A DNA stretch of 64,000 bases from Aeromicrobium sp. (GCF_023146395.1 NZ_JAGLCD010000007.1:61899-125898), one strand, 5' to 3'. Counted from the first letter of the stretch, positions 18,586 to 29,116 are shown. Made by a program: numbers and translations. The notes: generated from the sequence alone by a model not told the origin.

Positions 18586-19056
18586 TCAGAGCTCGCGCGA
18601 GTAGAACGCGCTGCTCGGATCGAGCACGTAGCTGCCGAACGGGGCCACCGGCACGAAGCCGTGCCGCTCGTACAGCCGGCGGGCCGCGGCGAAGTGGTCC
18701 TGCGTACCCGTCTCGAGGCTGACCCGCGTGCCACCGCGGCGTCGCGCCTCCTCGAGCAGGTGCCGGAGCAGGCGCCGACCCACCCCACGGCCACGCGCCG
18801 CGACTGCCGTGCGCATGGACTTGATCTCGACGTGCCCGTCACCGAGGTCCTTCAGGGCACCGCAGCCGACCAGGACGTCGCCGGCGCGTGCGGTCCAGAA
18901 GGTGATGTCCTCGGCACGAAGAGCCTCGAGCGGCAGGGCGTGCACGCTCTCCGCAGGGCTCGTGGCCCGCATCTCCACGAGGTGCTCCGCCAGCAGAGCC
19001 CGCACGTCGTCACGGTCCAGGCCGCCGATCTCGAGCCGCAGCTCCCCGACCTCCAC
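18586..19056 (-). CDS. GNAT-family N-acetyltransferase
   Basis: About 156 residues. The GNAT acetyl-CoA signature is visible: VAARGRGVGRRLLRHLLEEA (motif A, Q/RxxGxG/A) followed by RRLYERHGFVPV near the C-terminus. The substrate cannot be told from sequence. I chose the GTG at 19056, just after the glmM stop, because the longer open frame runs back through glmM in a non-coding frame. It is probably the last gene of the rplM-rpsI-glmM transcript, with the hairpin at 18543-18570 behind it. Confidence 0.85.
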   Translation of the reverse strand: MEVGELRLEIGGLDRDDVRALLAEHLVEMRATSPAESVHALPLEALRAEDITFWTARAGDVLVGCGALKDLGDGHVEIKSMRTAVAARGRGVGRRLLRHLLEEARRRGGTRVSLETGTQDHFAAARRLYERHGFVPVAPFGSYVLDPSSAFYSREL

Positions 19057-19061
19057 GAGCG

Positions 19062-20408
19062 TCAGAGCGCGAGCTGGGCACGGACGACAGCGGCGAGATC
19101 GTCCGCGACCCGCTCGGCCTCGTCGGACGTGGGCGCCTCGACCATGACTCGGACCAGGGGCTCGGTGCCGGACGGACGCAGCAGCACCCGACCGCGCCCG
19201 GCCAGCGCGCCGGAGGCCGCCGCGACTGCACCCTGCAGCACCGGATCGGTGCCGCTGCGGCTGCGGTCGACGTCGGGCACGTTGACGAGCACCTGCGGAA
19301 GGCGCGTCATGACGGTGGCCAGGTCCGCCAGACTGCGACCCGTGGCCCGCATCCGGGCGGCCAGCTGGATCGCGGCGAGGACGCCGTCGCCCGTGGTGGC
19401 GTGCTCGGCGATGATGACGTGCCCCGACTGCTCGCCGCCCAGGGCGAAGCTGCCGGCGCGCATCGCCTCGAGCACGTACCGGTCGCCGACCGCGGTGCGG
19501 ACGCACACGATGCCCGACCGCTCCATGGCCTGCACGAAGCCGAGGTTGCTCATCTGGGTCACGACGACGGTGTCGCCGGTGAGGCTGCCCGCCTCCTGCG
19601 CCGCGAGGGCCAGGATCGCCAGGATCTGGTCGCCGTCGACCAGCTCGCCGTCGGCATCGACCGCCAGGCAGCGGTCGGCGTCGCCGTCGAAGGCGAAGCC
19701 CGCGTGGGCCTGGTGCGCGACGACGGCGGCTTGGAGGCTCTCGGGGTGGGTCGATCCCGCGGCCTCGTTGATGTTGGTGCCGTCCGGGGAGGCGTTGATC
19801 GCGACGACCTCGGCACCCAGGGCCGCGAACGCCTCGGGACCGACCTCGTACGCGGCACCGTGCGCACAGTCCAGGACGACCCGCAGACCGTCGAGGCGTG
19901 CCGGCGAGGTGCGCACGAGGTGGCGGACGTACTCGCCGAGCCCGGCCCGGCTGTCGCCGACCCGGCCCACGGCCGCGCCGGTCGGGCGGTCCCAGGGCTC
20001 CTCGAGGCGGTCCTCGATCTGTCGCTCGATCGCGTCGTCGAGCTTGTGGCCACCTCGGCCCAGGAACTTGATGCCGTTGTCGGGCATGGGGTTGTGGCTC
20101 GCCGAGATCATGACGCCCATGTCGGCGTCGAGATGCTGCGTCAAGAACGCGCAGCCCGGCGTCGGGACGACACCGAGCCGGTGCACGTCGACACCGGCCG
20201 AGGCCAGGCCAGCGACGACCGCGGACTCGAGGAACTCACCCGAGACCCGCGTGTCACGGGCCACCACCGCGGTGGGCCGGCTGTCGGCGAACGCGCCGCG
20301 CTCGCCCAGGACGTGGGCGGCCGCGACGGCCAGGTCGACGGCCAGCTCGGCCGTCAGGTCGCGGTTGGCGAGCCCCCGAACCCCGTCGGTTCCGAAGATC
20401 CGACCCAC
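19062..20408 (-). CDS. glmM: Phosphoglucosamine mutase
   Basis: 448 residues, full family length. It interconverts glucosamine-6-phosphate and glucosamine-1-phosphate for UDP-GlcNAc and peptidoglycan synthesis. The start MGRIFGTDGVRG is diagnostic, the phosphoserine loop is ISASHNPMPDNG (Ser104), the magnesium loop is DGDADRC, and the C-terminal phosphate-binding loop is RPSGTEPLVRV. It follows rpsI by only 7 bp; linkage of rplM-rpsI to glmM is common in actinobacteria. Confidence 0.97.
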   Translation of the reverse strand: MGRIFGTDGVRGLANRDLTAELAVDLAVAAAHVLGERGAFADSRPTAVVARDTRVSGEFLESAVVAGLASAGVDVHRLGVVPTPGCAFLTQHLDADMGVMISASHNPMPDNGIKFLGRGGHKLDDAIERQIEDRLEEPWDRPTGAAVGRVGDSRAGLGEYVRHLVRTSPARLDGLRVVLDCAHGAAYEVGPEAFAALGAEVVAINASPDGTNINEAAGSTHPESLQAAVVAHQAHAGFAFDGDADRCLAVDADGELVDGDQILAILALAAQEAGSLTGDTVVVTQMSNLGFVQAMERSGIVCVRTAVGDRYVLEAMRAGSFALGGEQSGHVIIAEHATTGDGVLAAIQLAARMRATGRSLADLATVMTRLPQVLVNVPDVDRSRSGTDPVLQGAVAAASGALAGRGRVLLRPSGTEPLVRVMVEAPTSDEAERVADDLAAVVRAQLAL

Positions 20409-20415
20409 GCGCGGA

Positions 20416-20910
20416 TCAGCGCTTGCTGTACTGCGGAGCCTTGCGGGCCTTCTTGAGACCGGCCTTCTTGCGCTCCTTGATGCGCGAGTCGCGCGTGAGG
20501 AGACCGGCCTTCTTCAGGACCGGGCGGTTGGCCTCCTCGTCGATGCCGTTGAGCGAGCGGGCGACGCCCAGACGCAGCGCGCCGGCCTGACCCGTCATGC
20601 CACCACCGGTGACGCGGGCGACGACGTCGAAGCTGTCGGCCAGACCGACGGCCGTGAGCGCCTCCTTGGCGATCTGCTGGTGCAGCTTGTTCGGGAGGTA
20701 CTCCTCGAGCGGCTTGCCGTTGACGGTCCACACACCCGTGCCGGGCACGATGCGCACGCGCGCGACGGCCTCCTTGCGGCGGCCGGTGGCGGCACCGGGG
20801 GCCACGAGGGCCGGACGGTCGGTCGCCGAGGCGGAGATGCCGCTGGACTCGGAGGTGTACACGCCGGAGGCCGGAACCTCGAGCTCGGTGTCGGTGGTGC
20901 TGTCAGCCAC
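20416..20910 (-). CDS. rpsI: 30S ribosomal protein S9
   Basis: 164 residues from the GTG at 20910. A short acidic, Ser/Thr-rich N-terminal extension (about 35 residues) precedes the S9 core, which starts at [17 protein letters not shown] and ends with the basic tail [11 protein letters not shown] that reaches the P-site tRNA. An upstream in-frame GTG at 20934 would overlap the rplM stop (GTGA) and add 8 residues; I prefer 20910 because GAGAGAG lies in front of it at suitable spacing. It is co-transcribed with rplM. Confidence 0.95.
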   Translation of the reverse strand: MADSTTDTELEVPASGVYTSESSGISASATDRPALVAPGAATGRRKEAVARVRIVPGTGVWTVNGKPLEEYLPNKLHQQIAKEALTAVGLADSFDVVARVTGGGMTGQAGALRLGVARSLNGIDEEANRPVLKKAGLLTRDSRIKERKKAGLKKARKAPQYSKR

Positions 20911-20930
20911 GGTGGTCTGCTCTCTCGTGC

Positions 20931-21389
20931 TCACTGAGCGGTCTGGGTCTGGGAGATCTGCGTGATCTCGAACGGCTGGGGCTTCTGGGCGGCGTGCGGG
21001 TGGCTCGGGCCCGAGTAGACCTTGAGCTTGCTGATCTGCGCGCGGCCGAGACGGTTCTTGGGCAGCATGCCGCTGACCGACTTCTCGATGGCCTTGCGGG
21101 CGTCGCGCTCGAGCAGCTCGCCGTAGGAGATCTGCTTCAGACCGCCCGGGAAGCCGCTGTGACGGTAGACCTGCTTGTCGGTGCGCTTGGCGCCGGACAG
21201 GGCCACCTTGTCGGCGTTGACGATGATGACGAAGTCGCCACCGTCGACGTGCGGGGCGAAGGTCGGCTTGTGCTTACCACGCAGCAGCGTGGCAGCCTCG
21301 ACGGCCAGGCGGCCCAGGACGACGTCCTGGGCATCAATGACGTGCCACTGACGGGTGATGTCAGCGGGCTTCGGGCTGAACGTGCGCAC
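20931..21389 (-). CDS. rplM: 50S ribosomal protein L13
   Basis: 152 residues, normal length. The core is clear: [17 protein letters not shown] near the start, [15 protein letters not shown] in the middle and [16 protein letters not shown] at the C-terminus. L13 is an early 23S rRNA assembly protein. The GTG start at 21389 is preceded by a 118-base leader from the promoter at 21507-21536. First gene of rplM-rpsI-glmM-acetyltransferase. Confidence 0.97.
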   Translation of the reverse strand: MRTFSPKPADITRQWHVIDAQDVVLGRLAVEAATLLRGKHKPTFAPHVDGGDFVIIVNADKVALSGAKRTDKQVYRHSGFPGGLKQISYGELLERDARKAIEKSVSGMLPKNRLGRAQISKLKVYSGPSHPHAAQKPQPFEITQISQTQTAQ

Positions 21390-21506
21390 GGCGTGACCTT
21401 CTCGTTCTGGAGCTGGTGGAAAATAGCGGCAGGAAGCCGCGATGAGGATCGATGGCCGTCGCCCGCATGTGGGTCGGTGGCGATACAGCAGGCACGACGA
21501 CGTCCA

Positions 21507-21536
21507 AGACTAACCGCCCGGGGTCTCCCGGGTCAA
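21507..21536 (-). promoter_or_regulatory. Sigma-A-type promoter for rplM
   Basis: Read on the minus strand: -35 TTGACC (21536-21531), 18-base spacer, -10 TAGTCT (21512-21507). Both boxes are identical to those found ahead of rpsL at 54770-54798. Confidence 0.75.
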
Positions 21537-21587
21537 AACGACCGGTCCTGGCGCCACCCCCGGGACGCGCGCCTCGTCAGGCGGGGC

Positions 21588-21593
21588 TAAGTT
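21588..21593 (+). promoter_or_regulatory. Candidate -10 box for gltA
   Basis: TAAGTT lies 53 bases before the gltA start and fits the TANNNT -10 form. No good -35 is visible upstream, so this is tentative. Confidence 0.4.
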
Positions 21594-21646
21594 GATGTCG
21601 GAAGCGTCACACCCCGGCGCACGACGTACGTCACAGGAGACCCATC

Positions 21647-22942
<1,296 letters not shown>

Positions 22943-22955
22943 CCTCCTCCGGTCT

Positions 22956-22999
22956 GCGGCTTCCCCCGACTCCCCCGGTGGGTCCTCGGGGGAAGCCGC
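22956..22999 (+). terminator. Terminator of gltA
   Basis: A perfect 14-bp stem (GCGGCTTCCCCCGA / TCGGGGGAAGCCGC) with a 16-base loop begins 14 bases after the gltA stop. No U-tract. Confidence 0.75.
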
Positions 23000-23044
23000 G
23001 ACAGGGTGGTCGCGCCCCGTCGAGTGGTCCATGACCCGGCCGAC

Positions 23045-23050
23045 TACCGT
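23045..23050 (+). promoter_or_regulatory. Candidate -10 box giving a near-leaderless truA transcript
   Basis: TACCGT ends 6 bases before the truA GTG, the spacing expected for a transcript starting at or next to the start codon. There is no ribosome-binding site before the GTG. The -35 region is weak. Confidence 0.45.
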
Positions 23051-23056
23051 GTCCCC

Positions 23057-23845
23057 GTGAGACTGCGGATCGACCTGGCGTACGACGGCACCGACTTCGC
23101 CGGCTGGGCGACCCAGCCGGGCCAGCGCACCGTGCAGGGTGAGCTGGAGGCCGCCCTCGGCACGATCCTGCGTCTTCCCGCGCCGCCCTCGGTCACGGTC
23201 GCGGGTCGCACCGACGCCGGCGTCCACGCCCGGGGCCAGGTCGCGCACGTCGACCTCGAGACCCACCCGGGCGTGCTCGAGCGTCGTCTGCGCCGCTACC
23301 TGCCCCCGGACATCCGGATCAAGGCGATCTCCGAGGCCCACCCGGACTTCGAGGCGCGTTTTGCCGCCGTGGAGCGTCGGTACGTCTATCGCATGACCGA
23401 TCATCCGGCGGGCCCGGATCCGCTGGCCCGCGGCATGATCGTGGCCCACCCTCGCCCGCTCACGGTCGACCTCATGAACGAGGCGGCCGACCACCTGCTG
23501 GGCGAGCACGACTTCGCCGCGTTCTGCCGCAAGCGGGAGGGGGCCACGACGATCCGCACCCTGCTGGCGCTGCGCACGGTCCGCGGCGGCGAGACGATCG
23601 CCACGACGGTCCGCGCCGATGCGTTCTGCCACTCGATGGTGCGCTCGCTGATGGGCTGCCTCGTCGCCGTGGGCGAGCGCCGCTTCCCCCCGGAGTTCGC
23701 CGCGGAGGTGCTGGCCGGCAAGGTGCGCGACTCCCGGGTCAAGGTCATGGAGCCGCACGGCCTGGTGCTCGAGGAGGTCGTGTACCCCGACGAGGCCGGG
23801 CTCGCGGCCCGCGTCCACGCCGCACGCCGCCGCCGGGACGAGTGA
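23057..23845 (+). CDS. truA: tRNA pseudouridine(38-40) synthase
   Basis: 262 residues. It isomerises uridine 38-40 in the anticodon arm. The family signature is complete: [17 protein letters not shown] at the start, [13 protein letters not shown] with catalytic Asp53, and [14 protein letters not shown] in the C-terminal half. I start at the GTG at 23057, not at an in-frame ATG-like extension at 23006, because homology begins exactly there and a -10 box sits 6 bases ahead. In many actinobacteria truA follows rplQ in the same direction; here it is on the opposite strand. Confidence 0.95.
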   Translation: MRLRIDLAYDGTDFAGWATQPGQRTVQGELEAALGTILRLPAPPSVTVAGRTDAGVHARGQVAHVDLETHPGVLERRLRRYLPPDIRIKAISEAHPDFEARFAAVERRYVYRMTDHPAGPDPLARGMIVAHPRPLTVDLMNEAADHLLGEHDFAAFCRKREGATTIRTLLALRTVRGGETIATTVRADAFCHSMVRSLMGCLVAVGERRFPPEFAAEVLAGKVRDSRVKVMEPHGLVLEEVVYPDEAGLAARVHAARRRRDE

Positions 23846-23846
23846 C

Positions 23847-24308
23847 GTGGCGAGGTTGCTGAGCGCGGGGATCCTGCTGCACCGACGGCGCGACGGGCGC
23901 AGCGAGGTGCTCCTCGGCCACCTGGGCGGCCCGTACTGGGCCCGCAAGCACGAGCGGGCCTGGTCGATCCCCAAGGGCGTCGTCGAGGACGGGGAGGAGC
24001 CGATCGACGGAGCCCGCCGCGAGTTCAGCGAGGAGCTCGGCGTCCCCGTGCCGGAGGGCACCCTCGTCGACCTGGGCACGGTGCGCCAGTCGCGCAAGGA
24101 CGTCCGCATCTGGGCGCTCGAGGCCGACCTCGACCCGGACACGGTCGTCCCCGGCACGTTCGCCCTGGAGTGGCCCCCGCGATCGGGACGCACCCTCGAG
24201 GTGCCCGAGCTCGACCGGGTCGCGTGGTTCGACCTCGAGACCGCCGCCACGGTCGTGGTCGCGGCGCAGGCGGAGCACCTCCAGCGGCTCGCCGCGCTGT
24301 CAGACTGA
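23847..24308 (+). CDS. NUDIX hydrolase
   Basis: 153 residues. The NUDIX box starts at GVVEDGEEPIDGARREF and continues with SEELG, giving the full G-x5-E-x7-REx2EExG pattern. An upstream lysine-rich segment (WSIPKG) is typical of diadenosine polyphosphate or nucleoside diphosphate-type members. Substrate cannot be assigned. Its GTG start is 1 base beyond the truA stop, so it is in the truA operon. Confidence 0.88.
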   Translation: MARLLSAGILLHRRRDGRSEVLLGHLGGPYWARKHERAWSIPKGVVEDGEEPIDGARREFSEELGVPVPEGTLVDLGTVRQSRKDVRIWALEADLDPDTVVPGTFALEWPPRSGRTLEVPELDRVAWFDLETAATVVVAAQAEHLQRLAALSD

Positions 24309-24312
24309 GGCC

Positions 24313-24666
24313 ATGGACTGGGACGCGATCGTGGCTCACCTGACACAGCTGCCTGACACCGAGCTCACCACGACGTGGGGCAACCCCGCGGTGAAGACCG
24401 GCGGCAAGCTCGTCGCGTGGTGGCGCGACGCGCCGGACTCCCCCGGCTCCGTGGCCGTCAAGGTCGCCCCCGAGGAGCTCGAGGCCCTCGTGGCCGACGA
24501 CACGAGCCCGTTCTTCACCATCGAACACTTCCGGAAGTTCGGCACGAACGCGGTCCTCGTGCGCCCCGAGGAGGTCGCCCCCGAGGAGCTCCGCGAGTTG
24601 CTGACCGAGGCCTGGCGCCTGATGGCAAAGGTTCGGGTCCGGAAGGCATGGGAAGCCGAGTCGTGA
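24313..24666 (+). CDS. MmcQ/YjbR-family DNA-binding-like protein
   Basis: 117 residues. The protein has the compact CyaY-like MmcQ/YjbR pattern: an N-terminal helix, TTTWGNPAVKTGGKLVAWW, then SVAVKVAPEEL and a C-terminal helix (ELLTEAWRLMAKVRVRKAW). Members are small, widespread and without firm function. It sits 4 bp after the NUDIX gene and overlaps the next gene. Confidence 0.75.
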   Translation: MDWDAIVAHLTQLPDTELTTTWGNPAVKTGGKLVAWWRDAPDSPGSVAVKVAPEELEALVADDTSPFFTIEHFRKFGTNAVLVRPEEVAPEELRELLTEAWRLMAKVRVRKAWEAES

Positions 24667-25013
24667 GGCGCGCCGGTCCGGCGCTGCTTCTCCTGGTCGC
24701 TCTCCTGACCGGCTGCGCGGGCGGGCCCGGCGACGGCACCCTGGACCTGCCGCCGGTCGGCGCCGTGGTCGACTACCAGCTCGGGGGCGCCTACGAGCCC
24801 GCCGACGACGTCGAGGTGGTGACGCGCGACAGGACCTCGGCGCCCGATCCCGACCGGTACGGCGGACACGTCATCAAGATCGAGTACACCGACAACGGCC
24901 GCGACACGTACGAGGACGTCTGCGACGACGCGGCCGGCCGGCGCTCGATCCTGCTGCGCGATCGGGACGTCACACCGGTGGGCGACCCGGAGTACGTGTT
25001 CGAGCACTGCTGA
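24663..25013 (+). CDS. Small putative lipoprotein
   Basis: 116 residues from the GTG at 24663, which overlaps the stop of the previous gene (GTGA). The N-terminus is a lipoprotein signal: two Arg, a run ALLLLVALL, then the lipobox LLTGC with the Cys at about residue 19. The mature part has no recognised domain; two further Cys (VCDDA and the final EHC) may form a disulphide. An in-frame ATG 15 bases upstream is an alternative start. Function unknown. Confidence 0.7.
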   Translation: MRRAGPALLLLVALLTGCAGGPGDGTLDLPPVGAVVDYQLGGAYEPADDVEVVTRDRTSAPDPDRYGGHVIKIEYTDNGRDTYEDVCDDAAGRRSILLRDRDVTPVGDPEYVFEHC

Positions 25014-25027
25014 GAAAGACTGGACCG

Positions 25028-25624
25028 GTGGCCGACCACTACTTCTCCCGCAAGCCCGGGGTCGCGGCACGCCTGCGCGAGATCGAGGTGGAGATCGGCG
25101 GTCGGTCCTTCGCGATGCGCACGTCGTCCGGTGTCTTCTCCGCCGACGGCCTCGACCACGCGACGCGGCACCTGCTGGACCGGCTCGACGTCGACGACAC
25201 CACACCCGCGCGGGTCCTGGACCTCGGGTGCGGCTGGGGCCCCGTCGCGCTCGCGCTGGCGACCCGCTGGCCGCAGGCCGAGGTCTGGGCCGTCGACGTC
25301 AACGAGCGCGCCCTGGAGCTCACCGCACGCAATGCCGAGCGCCACGACCTCCCCGTGACGACCTCGCTGCCCGAGGACGTCCCCGACGCCCTGACGTTCG
25401 ACGCGATCTGGTCCAACCCGCCGATCAGGATCGGCAAGCAGGCCCTGCACGACCTGCTGCTGCACTGGCTCGACCGTCTGACCGCCGAGGGCACCATGAC
25501 GATGGTCGTCGGGCGGCAGCTCGGTGCCGACTCGCTGCAGCGATGGCTCGTCGAGCAGGGCTGGCCCACCGAGCGCATCGGCTCGGCGAAGGGCTTCCGC
25601 CTCCTGCGGGCCCGGCGCCCCTGA
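25028..25624 (+). CDS. Class I SAM-dependent methyltransferase (RsmC/small-domain type)
   Basis: 198 residues. Motif I is VLDLGCGWGPVALAL, motif II ends in VDVNERALELTARNA, and NPPIRIGK in the motif IV position is typical of N6-adenine or N2-guanine methylation. The fold and the FSRKPGVAAR start resemble RsmC-like 16S rRNA guanine methyltransferases, but this single-domain form could have another substrate. GTG start, 14 bp after the lipoprotein. Last gene of the truA group, followed by a terminator shared with rplQ. Confidence 0.85.
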   Translation: MADHYFSRKPGVAARLREIEVEIGGRSFAMRTSSGVFSADGLDHATRHLLDRLDVDDTTPARVLDLGCGWGPVALALATRWPQAEVWAVDVNERALELTARNAERHDLPVTTSLPEDVPDALTFDAIWSNPPIRIGKQALHDLLLHWLDRLTAEGTMTMVVGRQLGADSLQRWLVEQGWPTERIGSAKGFRLLRARRP

Positions 25625-25637
25625 GGCCAGGACGCCG

Positions 25638-25671
25638 AAGGCCCCGCACCGGGTGAACGGTGCGGGGCCTT
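25638..25671. terminator. Bidirectional terminator between the methyltransferase and rplQ
   Basis: A perfect 13-bp inverted repeat (AAGGCCCCGCACC / GGTGCGGGGCCTT) with an 8-base loop lies between two converging genes. The AA/TT ends give it some terminator character on both strands. Confidence 0.85.
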
Positions 25672-25691
25672 CATCGTCAGGCAGGCGGGTG

Positions 25692-26258
25692 TCACTCCTT
25701 GGTGGAGGACTCCTCGTCGGTGACGTCGGCGTCGGTGGCCTCCGCCTCGGCCGGAGCCTCGGTGGTGGTCTCCTCGGCCGGCGTCTCCGCAGCCTCGTCG
25801 GTCACGACCTCGTCGGCGGTCTCCTCGACGGGAGCCTCCTCGACGGGGGCGGGCGTCTCGGCCTTCGTGGCCTGGGGCGCCTGGTTCTGCGCCGCGAACT
25901 CCTGGGCCTCGACGATCTCGATCACGGCCATGGGGGCGTTGTCGCCCTTGCGGGGGCCGAGCTTCGTGATGCGCGTGTAGCCGCCGGGACGGGTGGCCAT
26001 GGCCGGGCCGATCTCGGTGAACAGGGTGTGCAGCACGTTCTTGTCACGGATGACCTTGACGACGAGGCGGCGGTTGGCCACGGTGTCGGTCTTGGCCTTG
26101 GTGATGAGCTGCTCGGCGTAGGGACGCAGACGGCGGGCCTTGGCCTCGGTCGTCGTGATCTTGCCGTGCTCGAACAGCGACTGCGCCAGGTTGGCCAGGA
26201 TCAGCCGCTGGTGCGCGGGGCTGCCGCCGAGGCGGGGACCCTTGGTGGGGGTGGGCAT
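25692..26258 (-). CDS. rplQ: 50S ribosomal protein L17 with long acidic C-terminal tail
   Basis: 188 residues against roughly 120 for the minimal protein. The L17 core fills the first 125 residues ([39 protein letters not shown]). The remaining 60 or so residues are almost only Glu, Ala, Thr, Asp, Val and Pro, with a repeating EAPVEE/ETADE pattern and no predicted fold. Such tails are a known actinobacterial trait; their role is unknown. Last gene of the rpsM-rpsK-rpsD-rpoA group, ended by the hairpin at 25638-25671. Confidence 0.96.
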   Translation of the reverse strand: MPTPTKGPRLGGSPAHQRLILANLAQSLFEHGKITTTEAKARRLRPYAEQLITKAKTDTVANRRLVVKVIRDKNVLHTLFTEIGPAMATRPGGYTRITKLGPRKGDNAPMAVIEIVEAQEFAAQNQAPQATKAETPAPVEEAPVEETADEVVTDEAAETPAEETTTEAPAEAEATDADVTDEESSTKE

Positions 26259-26305
26259 GCGTTACTCCAGGTGGGATGCGGCGGGCCGTCGGCTCGCCGG
26301 GGGGC

Positions 26306-27313
26306 TCAGTACTGCTCGTCCTCGGCGAACGAGGCGTCGGCCTCGTCGTCGAACGCGGCGCTCGGGTCGAAGCCGGCCGGGCTGTCCTTCAGGCCCAGAC
26401 CCATCTCGACCAGCTTCTCCTTGACCTCGTCGATCGACTTCTGCCCGAAGTTGCGGATGTCGAGGAGATCCTGCTCCGAACGGGTGATCAGCTCGCCGAC
26501 GGTGTGGATGCCCTCACGCTTGAGGCAGTTGTACGACCGGACGCTGAAGTCGAGGTCCTCGATCGGCAGCGCGAGATCGGCGGCGAGCTGCTCGTCGACC
26601 GGCGAGGGACCGATGTCGATGCCCTCGGCCTCGACGTTGAGCTCACGGGCCAGGCCGAACAGCTCCACGAGGGTCGAACCGGCCGACGCGATGGCGTCGC
26701 GCGGCAGGAGCGAACCCTTGGTCTCGACGTCGATCACGAGCTTGTCGAAGTCGGTGCGCTGCTCGACACGCGTGGCCTCGACCTTGTAGGTGACCTTCAG
26801 CACCGGGCTGTAGATCGAGTCGATCGGCATGCGGCCGATCTCCTCGTCGCCGGTCTTGTTCTGCACCGCCGTGACGTAGCCGCGACCCCGCTCGACGACG
26901 AGCTCGATGTCGAGACGGGCCTTGTCGTTGAGCGTGGCGATGTGCAGATCCGGGTTGTGGATCTCCACGTCGGCCGGCACCTCGATGTTGGCCGCCGTCG
27001 CGTCGCCGGCGCCCGAGGCGCGCAGGTACATGACGACGGGCTCGTCGACGGTCGAGGAGACCACGAGGCCCTTCAGGTTCAGGATGATCTCGGTGACGTC
27101 CTCGGTGACCCCGGGGACGGTCGAGAACTCGTGCAGGACGCCGTCGATCTTGATCGACGTCACGGCTGCACCCGGGATCGAGCTCAGGAGGGTGCGACGC
27201 AGCGAGTTGCCGAGGGTGTAGCCGAACCCGGGCTCGAGGGGCTCGATGACGAACCGCGAACGGAACTCGTCGACGACCTCTTCGGACAGGGTGGGGCGCT
27301 GGGCGATCAGCAT
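26306..27313 (-). CDS. rpoA: RNA polymerase alpha subunit
   Basis: 335 residues. The N-terminal assembly domain ([20 protein letters not shown]) and the C-terminal domain that contacts UP elements and activators ([35 protein letters not shown]) are both complete. I start at the ATG at 27313, preceded by AAAGGAA, instead of at the in-frame codon 21 bases upstream. The C-terminal tail is acidic. It sits between rpsD and rplQ as in most bacteria. Confidence 0.98.
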   Translation of the reverse strand: MLIAQRPTLSEEVVDEFRSRFVIEPLEPGFGYTLGNSLRRTLLSSIPGAAVTSIKIDGVLHEFSTVPGVTEDVTEIILNLKGLVVSSTVDEPVVMYLRASGAGDATAANIEVPADVEIHNPDLHIATLNDKARLDIELVVERGRGYVTAVQNKTGDEEIGRMPIDSIYSPVLKVTYKVEATRVEQRTDFDKLVIDVETKGSLLPRDAIASAGSTLVELFGLARELNVEAEGIDIGPSPVDEQLAADLALPIEDLDFSVRSYNCLKREGIHTVGELITRSEQDLLDIRNFGQKSIDEVKEKLVEMGLGLKDSPAGFDPSAAFDDEADASFAEDEQY

Positions 27314-27365
27314 GGTGATTCCTTTCCGGGACAACCGTTATATGAAGCCCGGGTCGGTGGGATGA

Positions 27366-27974
27366 CTACTTCTTCGAGTAGAACTCGACGATGAGCTGTT
27401 CCTGGATCGGAACGGTGATCTGCTCGCGGACCGGGTTCTGGTGGACCAGGATCCGGCCTCGCTCGGGCGAGACGTCGAGCCACGCGGGCACGGTGTCGGA
27501 GTCGTGGGTCTCGCGCGCGACGATGAACGGCGTCGTGTTCAGGCTCTTGGGCTTGACGTCGACGATGTCGAACTTGCTGACCTGGAACGACGGGATGTTC
27601 GTCTTGACGCCGTTGACCAGGAAATGACCGTGGTTGACGAGCTGACGAGCGTGGCGACGCGTGCGAGCCAGGCCCGCGCGGTAGACCACGTTGTCCAGAC
27701 GCGACTCGAGCAGCGTCAGCAGGTTGTCGCCGGTCTTGCCGGGACGACGCGAGGCGAGCTCGTAGTAGTTGGCGAACTGCTTCTCGAGGATGCCGTAGGT
27801 GTAGCGCGCCTTCTGCTTCTCCTGCAGCTGGGTGCGGTACTCGGACTCCTTGATGCGGGCGCGGCCGTGCTGGCCGGGCGGGTAGGGACGGCGCTCGAAG
27901 GCGGCGTCACCACCGACGAGGTCGACGCCGAGGCGGCGCGACTTCTTGGTGAGAGGACCGGTGTAACGGGCCAT
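27366..27974 (-). CDS. rpsD: 30S ribosomal protein S4
   Basis: 202 residues. MARYTGPLTKKSRRLGVDL at the start, the S4 RNA-binding domain RLDNVVYRAGLARTRRHARQ, and the C-terminal IQEQLIVEFYSKK are clear. The N-terminal domain has no Cys, so this is the zinc-free form. S4 nucleates 16S rRNA folding and in several bacteria represses its own operon. Confidence 0.98.
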   Translation of the reverse strand: MARYTGPLTKKSRRLGVDLVGGDAAFERRPYPPGQHGRARIKESEYRTQLQEKQKARYTYGILEKQFANYYELASRRPGKTGDNLLTLLESRLDNVVYRAGLARTRRHARQLVNHGHFLVNGVKTNIPSFQVSKFDIVDVKPKSLNTTPFIVARETHDSDTVPAWLDVSPERGRILVHQNPVREQITVPIQEQLIVEFYSKK

Positions 27975-28021
27975 GGTTCAGTGCTCCTGAAATTCGTGGG
28001 TCGAGCTGGGACGCGAAGGTC

Positions 28022-28420
28022 TCAGAGACGACGGTGCTTGGGCGGGCGGCAGCCGTTGTGGGGGCTGGGGGTGACGTCGGAGATCGTGCCGACCTCCAGA
28101 CCGACGCCGCTCAGCGAGCGGATCGCGGTCTCGCGGCCCGAACCCGGACCCTTGACGAAGACGTCGACCTTCTTCATGCCGTGCTCCTGGGCCTGACGCC
28201 CAGCCGCCTCGGCCGCCATGCCGGCCGCGAACGGGGTCGACTTGCGGGAGCCCTTGAAGCCCACGGTTCCACCGGACGCCCAGGCGATGACCGCGCCGGA
28301 CGGGTCGGTGATGGTGACGTGCGTGTTGTTGAACGTGCTCTTGATGTGGGCGTGGCCCGCAGCGACGTTCTTCTTCTCCTTGCGGCGCACCTTCTTGGCG
28401 CCAGCGCTCTTGGGAGGCAT
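28022..28420 (-). CDS. rpsK: 30S ribosomal protein S11
   Basis: 132 residues. It starts [18 protein letters not shown] at the ATG at 28420; the longer open frame is an extension into rps[20 protein letters not shown] and the C-terminal [18 protein letters not shown] are signature segments. S11 lines the platform of the small subunit near the mRNA exit. It begins 7 bp after rpsM. Confidence 0.97.
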   Translation of the reverse strand: MPPKSAGAKKVRRKEKKNVAAGHAHIKSTFNNTHVTITDPSGAVIAWASGGTVGFKGSRKSTPFAAGMAAEAAGRQAQEHGMKKVDVFVKGPGSGRETAIRSLSGVGLEVGTISDVTPSPHNGCRPPKHRRL

Positions 28421-28427
28421 CAGCGAA

Positions 28428-28796
28428 TCACTTCTTCTTTCCGGCGACGGTGCGCTTGGGGCCCTTGCGGGTGCGCGCGTTGGTCTTGGTGCGCTGGCCG
28501 CGGACCGGCAGGTGCGCACGGTGACGACGGCCCTGGTAGCTGCCGATCTCCATCTTGCGACGGATGTCGGCGGTCACCTCACGACGGAGGTCGCCCTCGG
28601 TCTGGTAGTTGGCCTCGATGTGGTCACGGAGCGCGACGAGCTGGTCGTCGGTGAGCTCGTGGACCCGGAGGTCGCCGGAGACGCCGGTGGCGGCGAGGGT
28701 CTCGGCGGCGCGGGTGCGCCCGATGCCGAAGATGTAGGTGAGTGCGATCTCGAGGCGCTTCTCGCGCGGGAGATCGACTCCGATGAGGCGTGCCAT
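28428..28796 (-). CDS. rpsM: 30S ribosomal protein S13
   Basis: 122 residues: [20 protein letters not shown], the helix-two-turn-helix region, and the basic tail ([20 protein letters not shown]) that contacts P-site tRNA. First of rpsM-rpsK-rpsD-rpoA-rplQ, separated from rpmJ by about 200 bases that carry a hairpin. Confidence 0.97.
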   Translation of the reverse strand: MARLIGVDLPREKRLEIALTYIFGIGRTRAAETLAATGVSGDLRVHELTDDQLVALRDHIEANYQTEGDLRREVTADIRRKMEIGSYQGRRHRAHLPVRGQRTKTNARTRKGPKRTVAGKKK

Positions 28797-28932
28797 GTGC
28801 TGGCAGTTCCTTTCGGTACGGCGAAGGTGTGGTCATCCGCGGCGCCCCGGTTGCCTCCCGGAGGCCTCTCCGTCACGGGTGTGGGGAGCAGGGTGTTCCG
28901 GAACCGGGCCCCGGCCTTCGCGCCGGGGGTCG

Positions 28933-28954
28933 CACCCGGGAGTGGTCCCGGGTG
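28933..28954 (-). other. Intergenic hairpin between rpmJ and rpsM
   Basis: CACCCGGGA and TCCCGGGTG form a perfect 9-bp stem with a 4-base loop, in the 206-base gap between rpmJ and rpsM. It could attenuate or process the transcript. No U-tract follows. Confidence 0.5.
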
Positions 28955-29002
28955 AGCCGTCAGATGTTCAGTCGTGCTGGTGAAGAAGAACGCGGGTCTG
29001 CG

Positions 29003-29116
29003 TCAGCCCTGGCGCTGCTTGTGCCGGGGGTTCTCGCAGATGACCATGACGCGGCCGTGGCGACGGATCACCTTGCACTTGTCACAGATCTTCTTCACGC
29101 TCGGGTTGACCTTCAT
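29003..29116 (-). CDS. rpmJ: 50S ribosomal protein L36
   Basis: 37 residues, the normal L36 length. It begins [20 protein letters not shown] and ends [10 protein letters not shown]. The zinc ribbon Cys11-Cys14-Cys27-His32 is intact, so this is the zinc-binding (C+) form. It lies between infA and rpsM as usual. Confidence 0.97.
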   Translation of the reverse strand: MKVNPSVKKICDKCKVIRRHGRVMVICENPRHKQRQG

